From Steromphala cineraria (Eukaryota; Mollusca; Gastropoda; Trochida; Trochidae): 64,000 bases of DNA. Position numbers and translations under genes: made by a program. Within the stretch, counting starts at the first letter, position 1. Every line of letters begins with the position of its first letter. The notes beneath the pieces are model-generated. The model worked only from the letters and a program-made list of their open reading frames with translations. It searched no databases and was not told the origin of the DNA. The DNA lies in assembly GCA_916613615.1 (NCBI GenBank), contig OU744725.1:9530708-9594707 (forward strand), written 5' to 3'. Shown here piece after piece: positions 59,701-64,000 of the stretch.

Positions 59701-60257
59701 GATATTGAGAAGGAGCGCAAGTTCTCAATACTCAAGGTAGGAGTTCAGAAGATCTTTTTTTTTCATATATATTTAACTCTTCTCCCCTCCATTGCCAGTA
59801 CTTTGAAGCCAACTTGTTGATGCCAATAAGATCAAGACAGAAACATGCTAAGGCTGATAATTGAACTGTTAAGCTGTTGATACTTCAGAACTAACCTCTT
59901 TTTGCCTCTCTCACCAGGAATCTGAAGCTAAAATATTTCAAACCAATATCAGTACTAACCTCCTCATTCCTCTTTTGCCAGGACTCTGAAGCCCACGTGT
60001 TGTCCTGGTCGGAGATGCTGTGTACAATCCTGAAGCTCTTCCTCCAGCTAAAAGACCCAGAGTTCCGAGCTCTGCTTCCTTCTGTCTTCAACTGTGTGAA
60101 CCAACTCATCTGTCATGCTGAGGACTCCAAGCTGAAGTCGACTCTCGGGGACTGGTTCTACAGGCTGGGGACCATGTACAGCTTCTCCCTGGAGAAACCC
60201 ACATCCTCTAAGCTTGTCAAACAGGGTACAGGGAAAGGGGAAGTGTCTGAGTGCTGA
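17139..60257 (+). CDS. ARFGEF3: ARFGEF3 / BIG3 orthologue (Sec7-related ARF-GEF family), complete, 33 coding exons
   Basis: Large BIG-family protein; vertebrate BIG3 acts in secretory-granule control and binds prohibitin 2 (family knowledge). Exons: 17139-17232, 17687-17820, 18285-18422, 19286-19354, 21397-21540, 25553-25669, 26926-27056, 28272-28382, 28876-29028, 29607-29739, 30109-30221, 30583-30755, 30943-31440, 31740-31912, 32304-32463, 32842-32958, 33140-33358, 33709-33946, 34246-34365, 34639-34821, 41946-42198, 42545-42724, 43030-43285, 44867-45074, 49018-49493, 49676-49846, 50395-50512, 50772-51000, 57398-57531, 57934-58061, 58623-59216, 59390-59736, 59982-60257. They total 6,588 nt, in phase at every junction, giving 2,195 residues (human about 2,177). 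Colinear similarity to human BIG3 is recognised from end to end, e.g. [65 protein letters not shown] and [20 protein letters not shown]. Weakest junction: the exon 24 donor GA|GTGACT. Confidence 0.95.
17514..17612. repeat. Small inverted repeat in ARFGEF3 intron 1
   Basis: Arms 17514-17537 and 17589-17612: CATCTTCCTACGCAGAGCCT against the inverse of AGGCTTTGCGTAGGAAGATG, 23 of 24 positions matching. A related CGTCTTCCTACGCGTG is at 17349-17364. Looks like a 99-bp MITE or foldback. Confidence 0.75.
17940..19285. other. Introns 2-3 of ARFGEF3, otherwise empty
   Basis: Apart from exon 3 (18285-18422) I see no further exon, repeat family or RNA gene. AT-rich, with short open frames that resemble nothing. 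Confidence 0.5.
20345..21150. repeat. Possible foldback element with ATCCATGG motifs in intron 4
   Basis: Left end: repeated AATCCATGGC/AAATCTGTGGC motifs (20350-20460). Right end (21095-21150), read in reverse complement, gives GGACTCAGATCTGAGGCGGG then CTCTAATCCATGG, matching the left-end order GACTCGAATCCATGGCAGGC. The interior has no coding sequence. Ends are not sharply defined. Confidence 0.4.
21600..24100. other. Intron 5 interior, no gene recognised
   Basis: A 131-codon frame on the minus strand (21983-22378) is the longest open frame. It has no domain I recognise and an ordinary AT-rich composition. It may be a relic of a repeat. 22660-22760 is slightly more GC-rich without explanation. 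Not called as a gene. Confidence 0.4.
24700..24970 (+). repeat. Minisatellite, unit about 81 bp, in intron 5
   Basis: The string CAGTTCAGGTGGACACCCTT followed by TATAGTTAACCCTTTACC recurs at about 24766, 24846 and 24929, spacing 80-83 bp, with CAGATAGGTCAGAAAAACTC between. Older, degenerate units (CTCACTAAATCAATGTAGAT, CTACAGGTGTG; GACCTTCAGGTGTGCACTGG) are at 24208-24240 and 24460-24480, suggesting the array decays towards its left. Confidence 0.8.
25800..26640. repeat. Region with two inverted-repeat pairs, probable MITEs, in intron 6
   Basis: Pair one: TTCCCAGTGTTA near 25854 and TAACACTGGGAA near 26370, 12/12. Pair two: GATAAATAGTTGCGTTTGTA starting near 26516 and its reverse complement ending near 26619, extending over about 25 bp. 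Two non-coding elements side by side is the simplest reading. No target duplications assigned. Confidence 0.5.
27534..27902. mobile_element. hAT-type MITE, 369 bp, with intact 8-bp target duplication
   Basis: Starts TAGGGCTGCAACGATTC and ends with its reverse complement GAATCGTTGCAGCCCTA. Flanked on both sides by TTGTAGAG (27526-27533 and 27903-27910), the 8-bp target duplication expected for hAT elements. The interior is full of TTCGATTCGATT-type short repeats. No coding capacity; moved by a transposase elsewhere. Lies in intron 7. Confidence 0.92.
30109..33946 (+). CDS. ARFGEF3: ARFGEF3 exons 11-18: acidic linker and degenerate Sec7-like region (about residues 409-972)
   Basis: Exon 13 (498 nt) encodes a low-complexity, Lys/Glu/Ser/Asp-rich linker ([11 protein letters not shown]) followed by [19 protein letters not shown] and [17 protein letters not shown]. 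Exons 14-17 give [31 protein letters not shown] and [15 protein letters not shown], and exon 18 [20 protein letters not shown]. This corresponds to the part of BIG3 annotated as Sec7-like. A catalytic Sec7 domain has an FRLPGE loop whose Glu drives nucleotide exchange; I find no such motif in this protein, as in vertebrate BIG3. So exchange activity is doubtful and a scaffold role more likely (inference). Confidence 0.9.
30288..30440 (+). repeat. Decayed fragment of the P4 family in intron 11
   Basis: AACTCATCTGGCCTTCAAGG, CCTGATGGTCTTATTGCATGG and CTTCTTCTCCAGGAGC match the start and first unit of the P4 elements at 45745 and 61907 with many changes. The CCGT tract and most units are gone, so this is an older insertion. 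Confidence 0.65.
34246..45074 (+). CDS. ARFGEF3: ARFGEF3 exons 19-24: HDS-like middle block (about residues 973-1371)
   Basis: Includes [77 protein letters not shown] and [12 protein letters not shown]; the last is the characteristic HDS motif of BIG/GBF GEFs. [20 protein letters not shown] is also conserved. Exon 24 carries an acidic run ([13 protein letters not shown]) and [19 protein letters not shown]. Intron 20 (34822-41945) is 7.1 kb because of the P3 element and its nested composite transposon; intron 23 holds P2. Confidence 0.93.
35730..36209. repeat. M1: 480-bp TIR element, left copy
   Basis: Starts GGTCTCGTTATACAGTTTTT and ends with its exact reverse complement, 22 bp inverted match. 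Differs from M2 at the C in ATAGACTCC and the G in TTGGCGTAG. Both orientations contain short open frames of no recognisable kind; probably non-coding. Confidence 0.9.
37006..38892 (+). CDS. DDE transposase, Mutator-like domain / Kolobok type, 628 aa, intact
   Basis: Would cut and paste element K. The N-terminal part (1-90) is basic, possibly DNA binding. The catalytic core has the pattern of the metazoan Mutator-like transposase domain: [20 protein letters not shown] then [20 protein letters not shown] about 170-215 (the family's substrate-side helix); first acidic residue in [15 protein letters not shown]255 (D251 alternative); zinc-like C..C/H cluster [20 protein letters not shown] about 300-320 followed by SSAEA; second aspartate in [12 protein letters not shown]346; RNA-free spacer; glutamate in [14 protein letters not shown]508. 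No stop or frameshift, single exon, unlike the host gene around it. The ATG at 37006 is the first in frame; no better start is seen. Superfamily call is by motif memory, so Kolobok versus another Mutator-like branch is not settled. Confidence 0.8.
   Translation: MKKCGKSSGCKGRYNYPGRFRPGVKHKPKVSVLVESYDSVDEDAVTDNLRTRLRQDVVTCAEDRKSVLKPSRLRPAKIEGNQQQPSAPKALNGLVLLQSIPELFNNFISIHNTADIKCQNMLMEIFDIAYVGLGIILTVQCANCKMHLSHKMYKMCERINHRRGPRQPEMNRQVRMALFKTKMGISDIQFLFSCMDVHPPCSATLQRVSNLIGETVADLNAESMVENQVFIRDVINLQKQTYGDDKKLILDVETDVAYNNRPSGGGESGTQAFAPIIETVTNKHLVLGFSTAQKVCTRGLTCSHKNCEVNYDMKKSISSAEAVLAIENIVNVNKNGIVKVESITADACNQIDKVADKLKLNRNTCVVHRMRVLQRRIQSLDLSRHTGSNKNERNLYIRKLSRAVRNRIRSELSALKCKRISQNEYVKIAKGIRGNVLNCFSGNHAVCTYSGGCKARKNSSFKPVFLPHGSYLHLTESDRSKINAVLNSVLSERLLQQMWRMKTTNHCESLNHQVFTYAPKMSLYAKNFKNLCHSAVHSHTHSVGQRTCLLAKKLKIKYAKQGCFKHFMLGKDRRALYDRTRQAGNPFLIRRHLRRKIRAYDKTLQSSLYLSSSNVSLSDEHNYAKNIF
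38922..39407 (-). CDS. His-Me-finger (I-PpoI-type zinc-loop HNH) nuclease-like ORF, 161 aa
   Basis: Pattern of the zinc-binding-loop homing endonucleases: C46 and W49 in [12 protein letters not shown] at 56-59, VHRAFYY with H75, then [17 protein letters not shown] with H95 (candidate catalytic His), C97, C102 and H107 (first zinc site), N116 in TNSQRKAC (candidate metal-binding Asn), and C122, C128, H131, C137 (second zinc site). All the ligands expected for the fold are present. It is convergent to the transposase and inside the same TTAA-bounded element, so it is most likely cargo or a helper of K. No introns are needed. What it cuts is unknown. Confidence 0.75.
   Translation of the reverse strand: MCYSQFWVKEQRMNILYSLKLTDVERNNLLSKLRSRIDNSGSGQDCHMWEGSTDKDGYPVLTTTLQKRRVRLRVHRAFYYMMNSESFHSSLEISHLCNTKICMNIQHLNQETSCTNSQRKACFQEKQCFSHPNEPDCIIRGNLSMTNYWVYLVLIITFPSL
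39919..40398. repeat. M2: 480-bp TIR element, right copy
   Basis: Same orientation and same length as M1, two substitutions apart. Followed directly by TAA and the resumed P3 unit AAAGGTAGACGTTTCAG. Confidence 0.9.
43541..44735 (+). mobile_element. P2 copy 1 in intron 23
   Basis: 5' hairpin TATACCCCCG-CTACGACGTAGT-CGGGGGTATA, then a CCGTCCGTGCGT tract, then about 4 units of 162 bp (CGTTTCCGGAGCAT at 43635, 43797, 43959 and 44121), then GACGGGGGTATGTGAGCCGT and GCTCACTTTTGCCTTGTT, where GTGAGC-CGT-GCTCAC is the terminal hairpin. The first three units are almost identical. Carries a nested MITE at 44341-44507. No coding capacity. Confidence 0.87.
44341..44507. mobile_element. pogo/mariner-like MITE inside P2 copy 1
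   Basis: Ends TACAGTCGAACCT and AGGTTCGACTGTA are inverted; TA flanks each side. The surrounding P2 unit resumes after it (TAGTGCTGTTGTGCCTTTTA), so it landed after P2 did. Confidence 0.85.
45704..48312 (+). mobile_element. P5 element, interrupted by P4 copy 1
   Basis: 5' hairpin AGCAGCCCCGTC-TAAG-GACGGGGCTGCT (45708-45735), interrupted at about 45745, resuming at about 47060 with CATCGCCGCC(GCC)n, then long units of about 440 bp with AAGGTCAAAGGTCAAGGTCA (47196, 47636, and half-units at 47483, 47918, 48186), ending CAGGGGCTGCTCTGCTTTTG and a small hairpin GCGG-TATC-CCGC. The end point is approximate. Confidence 0.6.
45745..47060 (+). mobile_element. P4 copy 1, nested in P5
   Basis: Starts TAGCTCATCAGGTCTGAAAG then ACCCGATGGGCTTATGGCAT, an imperfect hairpin, then a CCGTCCGT tract. 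About 8 tandem units of 145 bp (TCTTCTCCAG at 45871, 46016, 46161, 46306, 46451, 46596, 46742). Ends GATGAGCTACAGAGCCCATG and GCTCTATTTTT, with GAGCC-CAT-GGCTC as terminal hairpin. Units differ by only a few bases. Confidence 0.88.
49018..60257 (+). CDS. ARFGEF3: ARFGEF3 exons 25-33: C-terminal block (about residues 1372-2195)
   Basis: Exon 25 starts with a Ser/Asp-rich linker then [20 protein letters not shown] and [15 protein letters not shown]. Exon 26: [20 protein letters not shown]. Exon 28: [20 protein letters not shown]. Exon 29: [20 protein letters not shown]. Exon 31 (594 nt): [20 protein letters not shown] and [20 protein letters not shown]. Exon 32 is proline-rich ([13 protein letters not shown]) then [20 protein letters not shown] and [11 protein letters not shown]. 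Exon 33 ends [13 protein letters not shown] plus a tail of about 20 residues not present in the vertebrate protein (see the minisatellite at 60220-60600). Confidence 0.93.
50544..50584 (+). repeat. 41-bp copy of ARFGEF3 exon 25 inside intron 27
   Basis: TTGGATGGACTGGCCACTTC through CTGTCCTAAAAC is identical to 49391-49431, part of exon 25. Lies 32 bp after the exon 27 donor. Same orientation. Confidence 0.95.
51046..51182 (+). repeat. Two degenerate SINE-like tails after exon 28
   Basis: GGCTGAAATGTTGCC ... ACTCCATCACTC (51046-51110) and ATGCCTGAAATAATGCCCAA ... CCCACCCACTCGTTCAC (51119-51182). Same family as 2797-2850. Close to the exon 28 donor at 51001. Confidence 0.45.
51938..52096 (+). 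repeat. Direct repeat inside P2 copy 2, first copy
   Basis: From GAAATTTTGAACCAAAACAC to ATTGCTGAATATTGC. Repeated at 52346-52508 with about 8 differences. Not present in P2 copy 1. Confidence 0.85.
52309..52508 (+). repeat. P4 3'-end fragment followed by the second copy of the 160-bp repeat
   Basis: GCCTGATGAGCTACAGAGCC and AATGGCTCTATTTT (52313-52343) is the P4 terminal sequence; the second copy of the P2 segment starts right after it (GAAATTTTGAACCAAAACAG). Suggests a P4 insertion whose 5' part was lost, with the flanking P2 segment duplicated. Confidence 0.7.
52511..56645 (+). mobile_element. P3 copy B, uninterrupted, about 4.1 kb
   Basis: Same ends as copy A (TAGCTCACCTTTACAAAGTA; CTGTACCCTCGGTACTTTTA). 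CCGT tract 52557-52630, then 156-bp units (GGAAAAAGACTACTCC at about 52639, 52795, 52951, 53107, 53263 and two older ones), then about 3 kb of unique AT-rich sequence with stretches that match copy A. The 5' units are nearly identical and the 3' ones are more diverged. No ORF worth calling; repeat-unit frames are artefacts. Confidence 0.88.
57043..57290 (+). repeat. P6: relic of another hairpin-headed element
   Basis: TTATCCCGACACGAAGTGGC ... GGGGGATATAGGTTTGGGTT then CGTTCGTGCGTGTGTCCG resembles the start of P1/P2-style elements with a decayed CCGT tract. No terminal hairpin found. Confidence 0.45.
58067..58465 (+). repeat. 200-bp tandem duplication in intron 30
   Basis: TGCTCTATCTTGAACCCCAG begins at 58067 and again at 58267; the two 200-bp units differ at about a dozen positions. 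The first unit starts 6 bp after the exon 30 donor, so the donor flank is part of the duplicated neighbourhood but the donor itself is not repeated. Confidence 0.93.
59791..60002 (+). repeat. Tandem copies of the exon 33 splice acceptor
   Basis: The real acceptor is TTGCCAG|GACTCTGAAGCCCACGTGTTG (59975-60002). A copy TTGCCAG|TACTTTGAAGCCAACTTGTTG lies at 59792-59819 and a third, CACCAG|GAATCTGAAGCT, at 59912-59929, each preceded by a pyrimidine-rich tract. The downstream site keeps the protein in frame with the conserved C-terminus. Confidence 0.85.
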
Positions 60258-60610
60258 TTGAGGCAGAAAAACAAATCTCAAAACTAATGGTGGACAAAAG
60301 GGTAAAGGGAAAGGGAAGTTTTAAGAGTTGTTTGAATCTGTGCTGTCTAATGATCGCAAAGGGTATGGGGAAGGGGTAAGTTTCTGAGTGTTGATTTTAA
60401 TCTGACTTCTATGTGCAATCAAAAGATCGGCACAGGATTATGGGGAAGTGTGTTAAAATGAGATTGACATTGAAAGATATGTGCTTTCTAAGGGAAAAGA
60501 GGTATTAGGAAGGGGAAAGAGTCTAAAGTTTTGTTGAGGGTGACAAATATGTGCTATCTATAGATTGAGAAAGAGGTATGATGGAAGGGTAAGTTTCGAA
60601 GGATTTATAT
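60220..60610 (+). repeat. Degenerate minisatellite spanning the ARFGEF3 stop codon, unit about 70 bp
   Basis: The string GGGTACAGGGAAAGGGGAAG with GTCTGAGTGCTGATT (60223 on) recurs in altered form at about 60299, 60361, 60436, 60505 and 60576, spacing 62-76 bp. The first unit encodes the last dozen residues (TGKGEVSEC) and the TGA at 60255. Confidence 0.75.
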
Positions 60611-61906
60611 GGGCCTTAAAGTCTACAACTTTAGTCTAGCAAAGAGGGAACCAAATGATGAAATGTTGAAGTGTTGAACTTATTGTCAGGATGTGAATCT
60701 TGATTCTAGTTTACCATTAGTCAAAAGCTATTATGGGCATGTGGCCCAATGTGATACTCCGGGCAACTTCATGTTTGTGAAAATGTAAACCTGTGAACCT
60801 CTCTCCTTTTAACTTGAAACTACTTGATGAATTGAATACATTGAAGAGTGACTTATTTGAAAATGCTTAACTTTTGAAACAGTTCTGTTATCTGACCATT
60901 GGATATGTGACTTGTCAGTGTGTATAATAATGTTAGCCTTTACCAGACAAGATGGTATGTTGAGGACCGATCGGCACCAACTGCTCTTCTGTGAACATTT
61001 GCTCCACTGGAACTTATCACTGATCTGTCAATGTCAGACCTGCATCATGTATACATTCTTTTTAAGATAAACAAATGGCTTCCAAACCAAGAAAAGTGAT
61101 TTGTGATTGCAGTCGACCTGAAGATTCTCAGAAAACTATTTCACTGATTTGCAATTTTCCATTTGACATGTCGAGCAAAGATTAAATTCTGAAAACTCAT
61201 TCAGAGTAGTTAGCTAGTTTAACCATGTGTTACAAATTTTAAAAAATTGCAGAAGTTTCAAACAGATAACAAGATGAACTGAATTGACAAATTGATAGCA
61301 TGTCTGAACTTCGGTATTGAATGTGTTTTGAAACTGATGAAAGAGTACATATATGTTCATATGTTCTTGTGACTGAGCATGTTGAACGGAAGGAGACCAT
61401 GCTGACATAGATAGTGCTGTAGATCATGTGTACCCGTAATGAGTTTGACCAAATTTCTTCACATTTCATGATATCCTTTCACCATCAACAGATATTTTGA
61501 AGGAGATGATGAATATGAGAGGAAAAACCAATAACTTAAATTTGATGTTTTTTGCCTGAAAAGGCTAAAAGTGCAGATGATAAATTAAACATCCCTCAAT
61601 GATTTATGATGGTTGATGTGTTTGCAATATTCAGGTCGACACATAAAACCCTCTTAATATTGTTACCCTATAGTATTAGACACTTGTGAGTTTTATCTCT
61701 TCAGTGTGGTGTCATCTTGTGCAATATCAGGATAAGAAAGAAACAAGTTTTGACTTTGGTATATTTTTAATGTTCAAAATGTTTTCATGAATCGAAAGAC
61801 ACATTTTATCATTCCAGAAACGTGGCCAGCTTGATAATTATAATGTCATTTGGATTGTTGCTTTTTACAGAACTTACATTCCAAAATATTGTTTTAGCCA
61901 TATATT
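60611..61906 (+). other. Probable 3' UTR of ARFGEF3
   Basis: Non-repetitive AT-rich sequence with no coding signal downstream of the stop. No poly(A) signal that I can single out. The 3' end may lie in or beyond P4 copy 2. Confidence 0.4.
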
Positions 61907-63629
61907 TAGCTCATCTGGCCTGTAAGGCCCGATGGGCTTATGGCATGGCATGGTGTCCGGCGTCCGTCCGTCCGTCCGTCCGTCCATCCCTCCATCCGTC
62001 CGTAAACTTTGTGGAATTTCGACTTCTTCTCCAGAACCATAAGGCCTAGAAAGCTGAAACTTTGTGTACAGACTCCTTAGCTAGTGAGGATTATAAATTG
62101 TAGCTTTGGTGGCCCTGTGACCCCTAATAAGGGCCACAGGGGCCGCACCCTAAAAACCTATTTTCATCTTCTTCTCCAGAACCATAAGGCCTAGAAAGCT
62201 GAAACCTTGTGTACAGACTCCTTGGCTAGTGAGGATTATAAATTGTAGCTTTGGTGGCCCTGTGACCCCTAATAAGGGCCACAGGGGCCGCACCCTAAAA
62301 ACCTATTTTCACCTTCTTCTCCAGAACCATAAGGCCTAGAAAGCTGAAACCTTGTGTACAGACTCCTTGGCTAGTGAGGATTATAAATTGTAGCTTTGGT
62401 GGCCCTGTGACCCCTAATAAGGACCACAGGGGCCACACCCTAAAAACCTATTTTCATCTTCTTCTCCAGAACCATAAGGCCTAGAAAGCTGAAACTTTGT
62501 GTACAGAGTCCTTGGCTAGTGAGGATTATAAATTGTAGCTTTGGTAGCCCTGTGATCCCTAATAAGGGCCACAGGGGCCACGCCCTAAAAACCTATTTTC
62601 ATCTTCTTCTCCAGAACCATAAGGCCTAGAAAGCTGAAACTTTGTGTACAGACTCCTTGGCTAGTGAGGATTATGAATTGTATCTTTGGTGGCCCTGTGA
62701 CCCCTAATAAGGGCCACAGGGGCCACGCCCTAAAAACCTATTTTCATCTTCTTCTCCAGAACCATAAGGCCTAGAAAGCTGAAACTTTGTGTACAGACTC
62801 CTTGGCTAGTGAGGATTATGAATTGTATCTTTGGTGGCCCTGTGACCCCTAATAAGGGCCACAGGGGCCACGCCCTAAAAGCCTATTTTCATCTTCTTCT
62901 CCAGAACCATAAGGCCTAGAAAGCTGAAACTTTGTGTATAGCCTCTTTGAAGAGTGAGGATTATAAATTGTAGCTTTGGTGGCCCTGTGACCCCTAATAA
63001 GGGCCACAGGGGCCACGCCCTAAAAGCCTATTTTCATCTTCTTCTCCAGAACCATAAGGCCTAGAAAGCTGAAACTTTGTGTATAGCCTCTTTGAAGAGT
63101 GAGGATTATAAATTGTAGCTTTGGTGGCCCTGTGACCCCTAATAAGGGCCACAGGGGCCATGCCCTAAAAACCTATTTTCATTTTCTTCTCCAGAACCAT
63201 GAGGCCTAGAAAGCTGAAACTTTTTGTACAGACTCCTTGGCTAGTTAAGATTATAAATTGTAGCTTTGGTGGCCCTGTGACCCCTAATAAGGGCCACAGA
63301 GGCTACGCCCTAAAATCCTATTTTCATCGTCTTCTCCAGAACCGTAAGGCCTAGAAAGCTGAAACTTTGTGTACAGACTCCTTGGCTAGTGAGGATTATA
63401 AATTGTAGCTTTGGTTGCCCTGTGACCCCTAATAAAGGCAACAGGAACGTCCTTCAAATCTATTTTCATCTTCTTCTCCTGAAGTATAAGGCCTAGAAAA
63501 CTGAAACTTGTCGCCTATATATACTTAATTTTATGATTGGTGCCCCTGTGGCCTCTACAAAGGGGGTATCATTGGCCACACTCTACAGCATAATTGATGA
63601 TGAGCTACAGAGCCAATGGCTCTATTTTT
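61907..63629 (+). mobile_element. P4 copy 2, about 10 units of 145 bp
   Basis: Starts TAGCTCATCTGGCCTGTAAG, then a CCGTCCGT tract (61960-62005), then units starting CTTCTCCAGAACCATAAGG at 62026, 62171, 62316, 62461, 62606, 62751, 62896, 63041, 63186 and 63331, exactly 145 bp apart. Ends GATGAGCTACAGAGCCAATG and GCTCTATTTTT. Homologous to P4 copy 1 but from a clearly different subfamily. Units within the copy are nearly identical. Confidence 0.9.
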
Positions 63630-64000
63630 ACTACATCTCATTTATTTATTTATTTTTCTTAACCCTTTAACTTGCTTTTAACAAGCTTGTAATGTATTTG
63701 TGTCTGATTCTTAGGTAAAAGGGTTAAAACGGTGTCTGAAGTTTATTGTCTTCAAAGAATTCCATGATTTTGTTTTGTTACAAGTGCAAATTTATCATTT
63801 ATGTTTTTCACATCAGTTCTAGTGACATTAACATTTTATCTATATACAGTTTTCTGATTGTGTCTTCTGCGTAATTAATGTCATTTGTTCAGATGTTGTT
63901 AATAAGTTAAACTGTTTGCACATTCCAAAACTTGTTTCAAAGGGACATAATTCATTTCAGTGGAATGCAAGATTATTTTTATCATTTTCTTGGATCTCAC
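63630..64000. other. Non-coding, nothing recognised
   Basis: AT-rich flank after P4 copy 2. No exon, repeat family or RNA gene seen. Confidence 0.5.

Noticed and set aside
61907..63629. Regularly spaced repeats that superficially look like a CRISPR array
   Set aside because: The whole 145-bp unit is repeated, with no unique spacers, and the sequence is eukaryotic. It is a minisatellite core of a mobile element.

Overview
The window looks like molluscan nuclear DNA. It is AT-rich, its genes are cut into short exons by GT-AG introns, both cellular proteins are animal-specific, and the introns hold repeats I associate with molluscs: hairpin-headed CCGT-rich elements with tandem-repeat cores, and short repeats ending in ACTC tails. 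A gastropod is my best guess, but that rests on recollection of repeat style.

Two complete cellular genes lie on the + strand. (1) An ezrin/radixin/moesin (ERM) gene, coding positions 1430-11003, 14 coding exons, 601 predicted residues, with intact FERM, coiled-coil and C-terminal actin-binding parts. (2) An ARFGEF3/BIG3 orthologue, coding positions 17139-60257, 33 coding exons that join in perfect phase into 2,195 residues. It is the Sec7-related large ARF-GEF family member whose catalytic glutamate loop is not visible. Between them (11004-17138) are the ERM 3' UTR, a 5'-truncated L2/CR1-like LINE with an uninterrupted 452-codon reverse-transcriptase frame, and the presumed ARFGEF3 promoter/5' UTR.

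Much of the rest is mobile DNA in introns. At least five related families (called P1-P5 here; a sixth, P6, is only a relic) share one plan: a hairpin at the 5' end, a CCGT- or GCC-rich tract, a tandem array with a period often close to nucleosome size (145, 156, 162 bp; about 170 and 440 bp in others), and a short hairpin followed by a T-rich 3' end. This resembles non-autonomous Helentron/Helitron-like elements (HINEs). They nest in each other: P3 in P2 in ARFGEF3 intron 28, and P4 in P5 in a terminal-inverted-repeat element in intron 24.

The most unusual object is in ARFGEF3 intron 20. A 4.67-kb unit interrupts a P3 element and is flanked by a 3-bp TAA duplication. It consists of two 480-bp direct repeats, each with its own terminal inverted repeats, enclosing a 3.7-kb element bounded by TTAA and 9-bp inverted ends. 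The inner element carries an intact 628-codon Mutator/Kolobok-like DDE transposase and, convergently, a 161-codon His-Me-finger (I-PpoI-type zinc-loop HNH) nuclease-like ORF. The layout is that of a eukaryotic composite transposon.

Smaller oddities: a perfect 97-bp repeat at the 5' edge of the LINE that supplies the start codon of its reading frame; a 41-bp copy of ARFGEF3 exon 25 inside intron 27; tandem copies of the last ARFGEF3 splice acceptor; and a C-terminal tail of ARFGEF3 encoded by the first unit of a degenerate minisatellite that runs into the 3' UTR.
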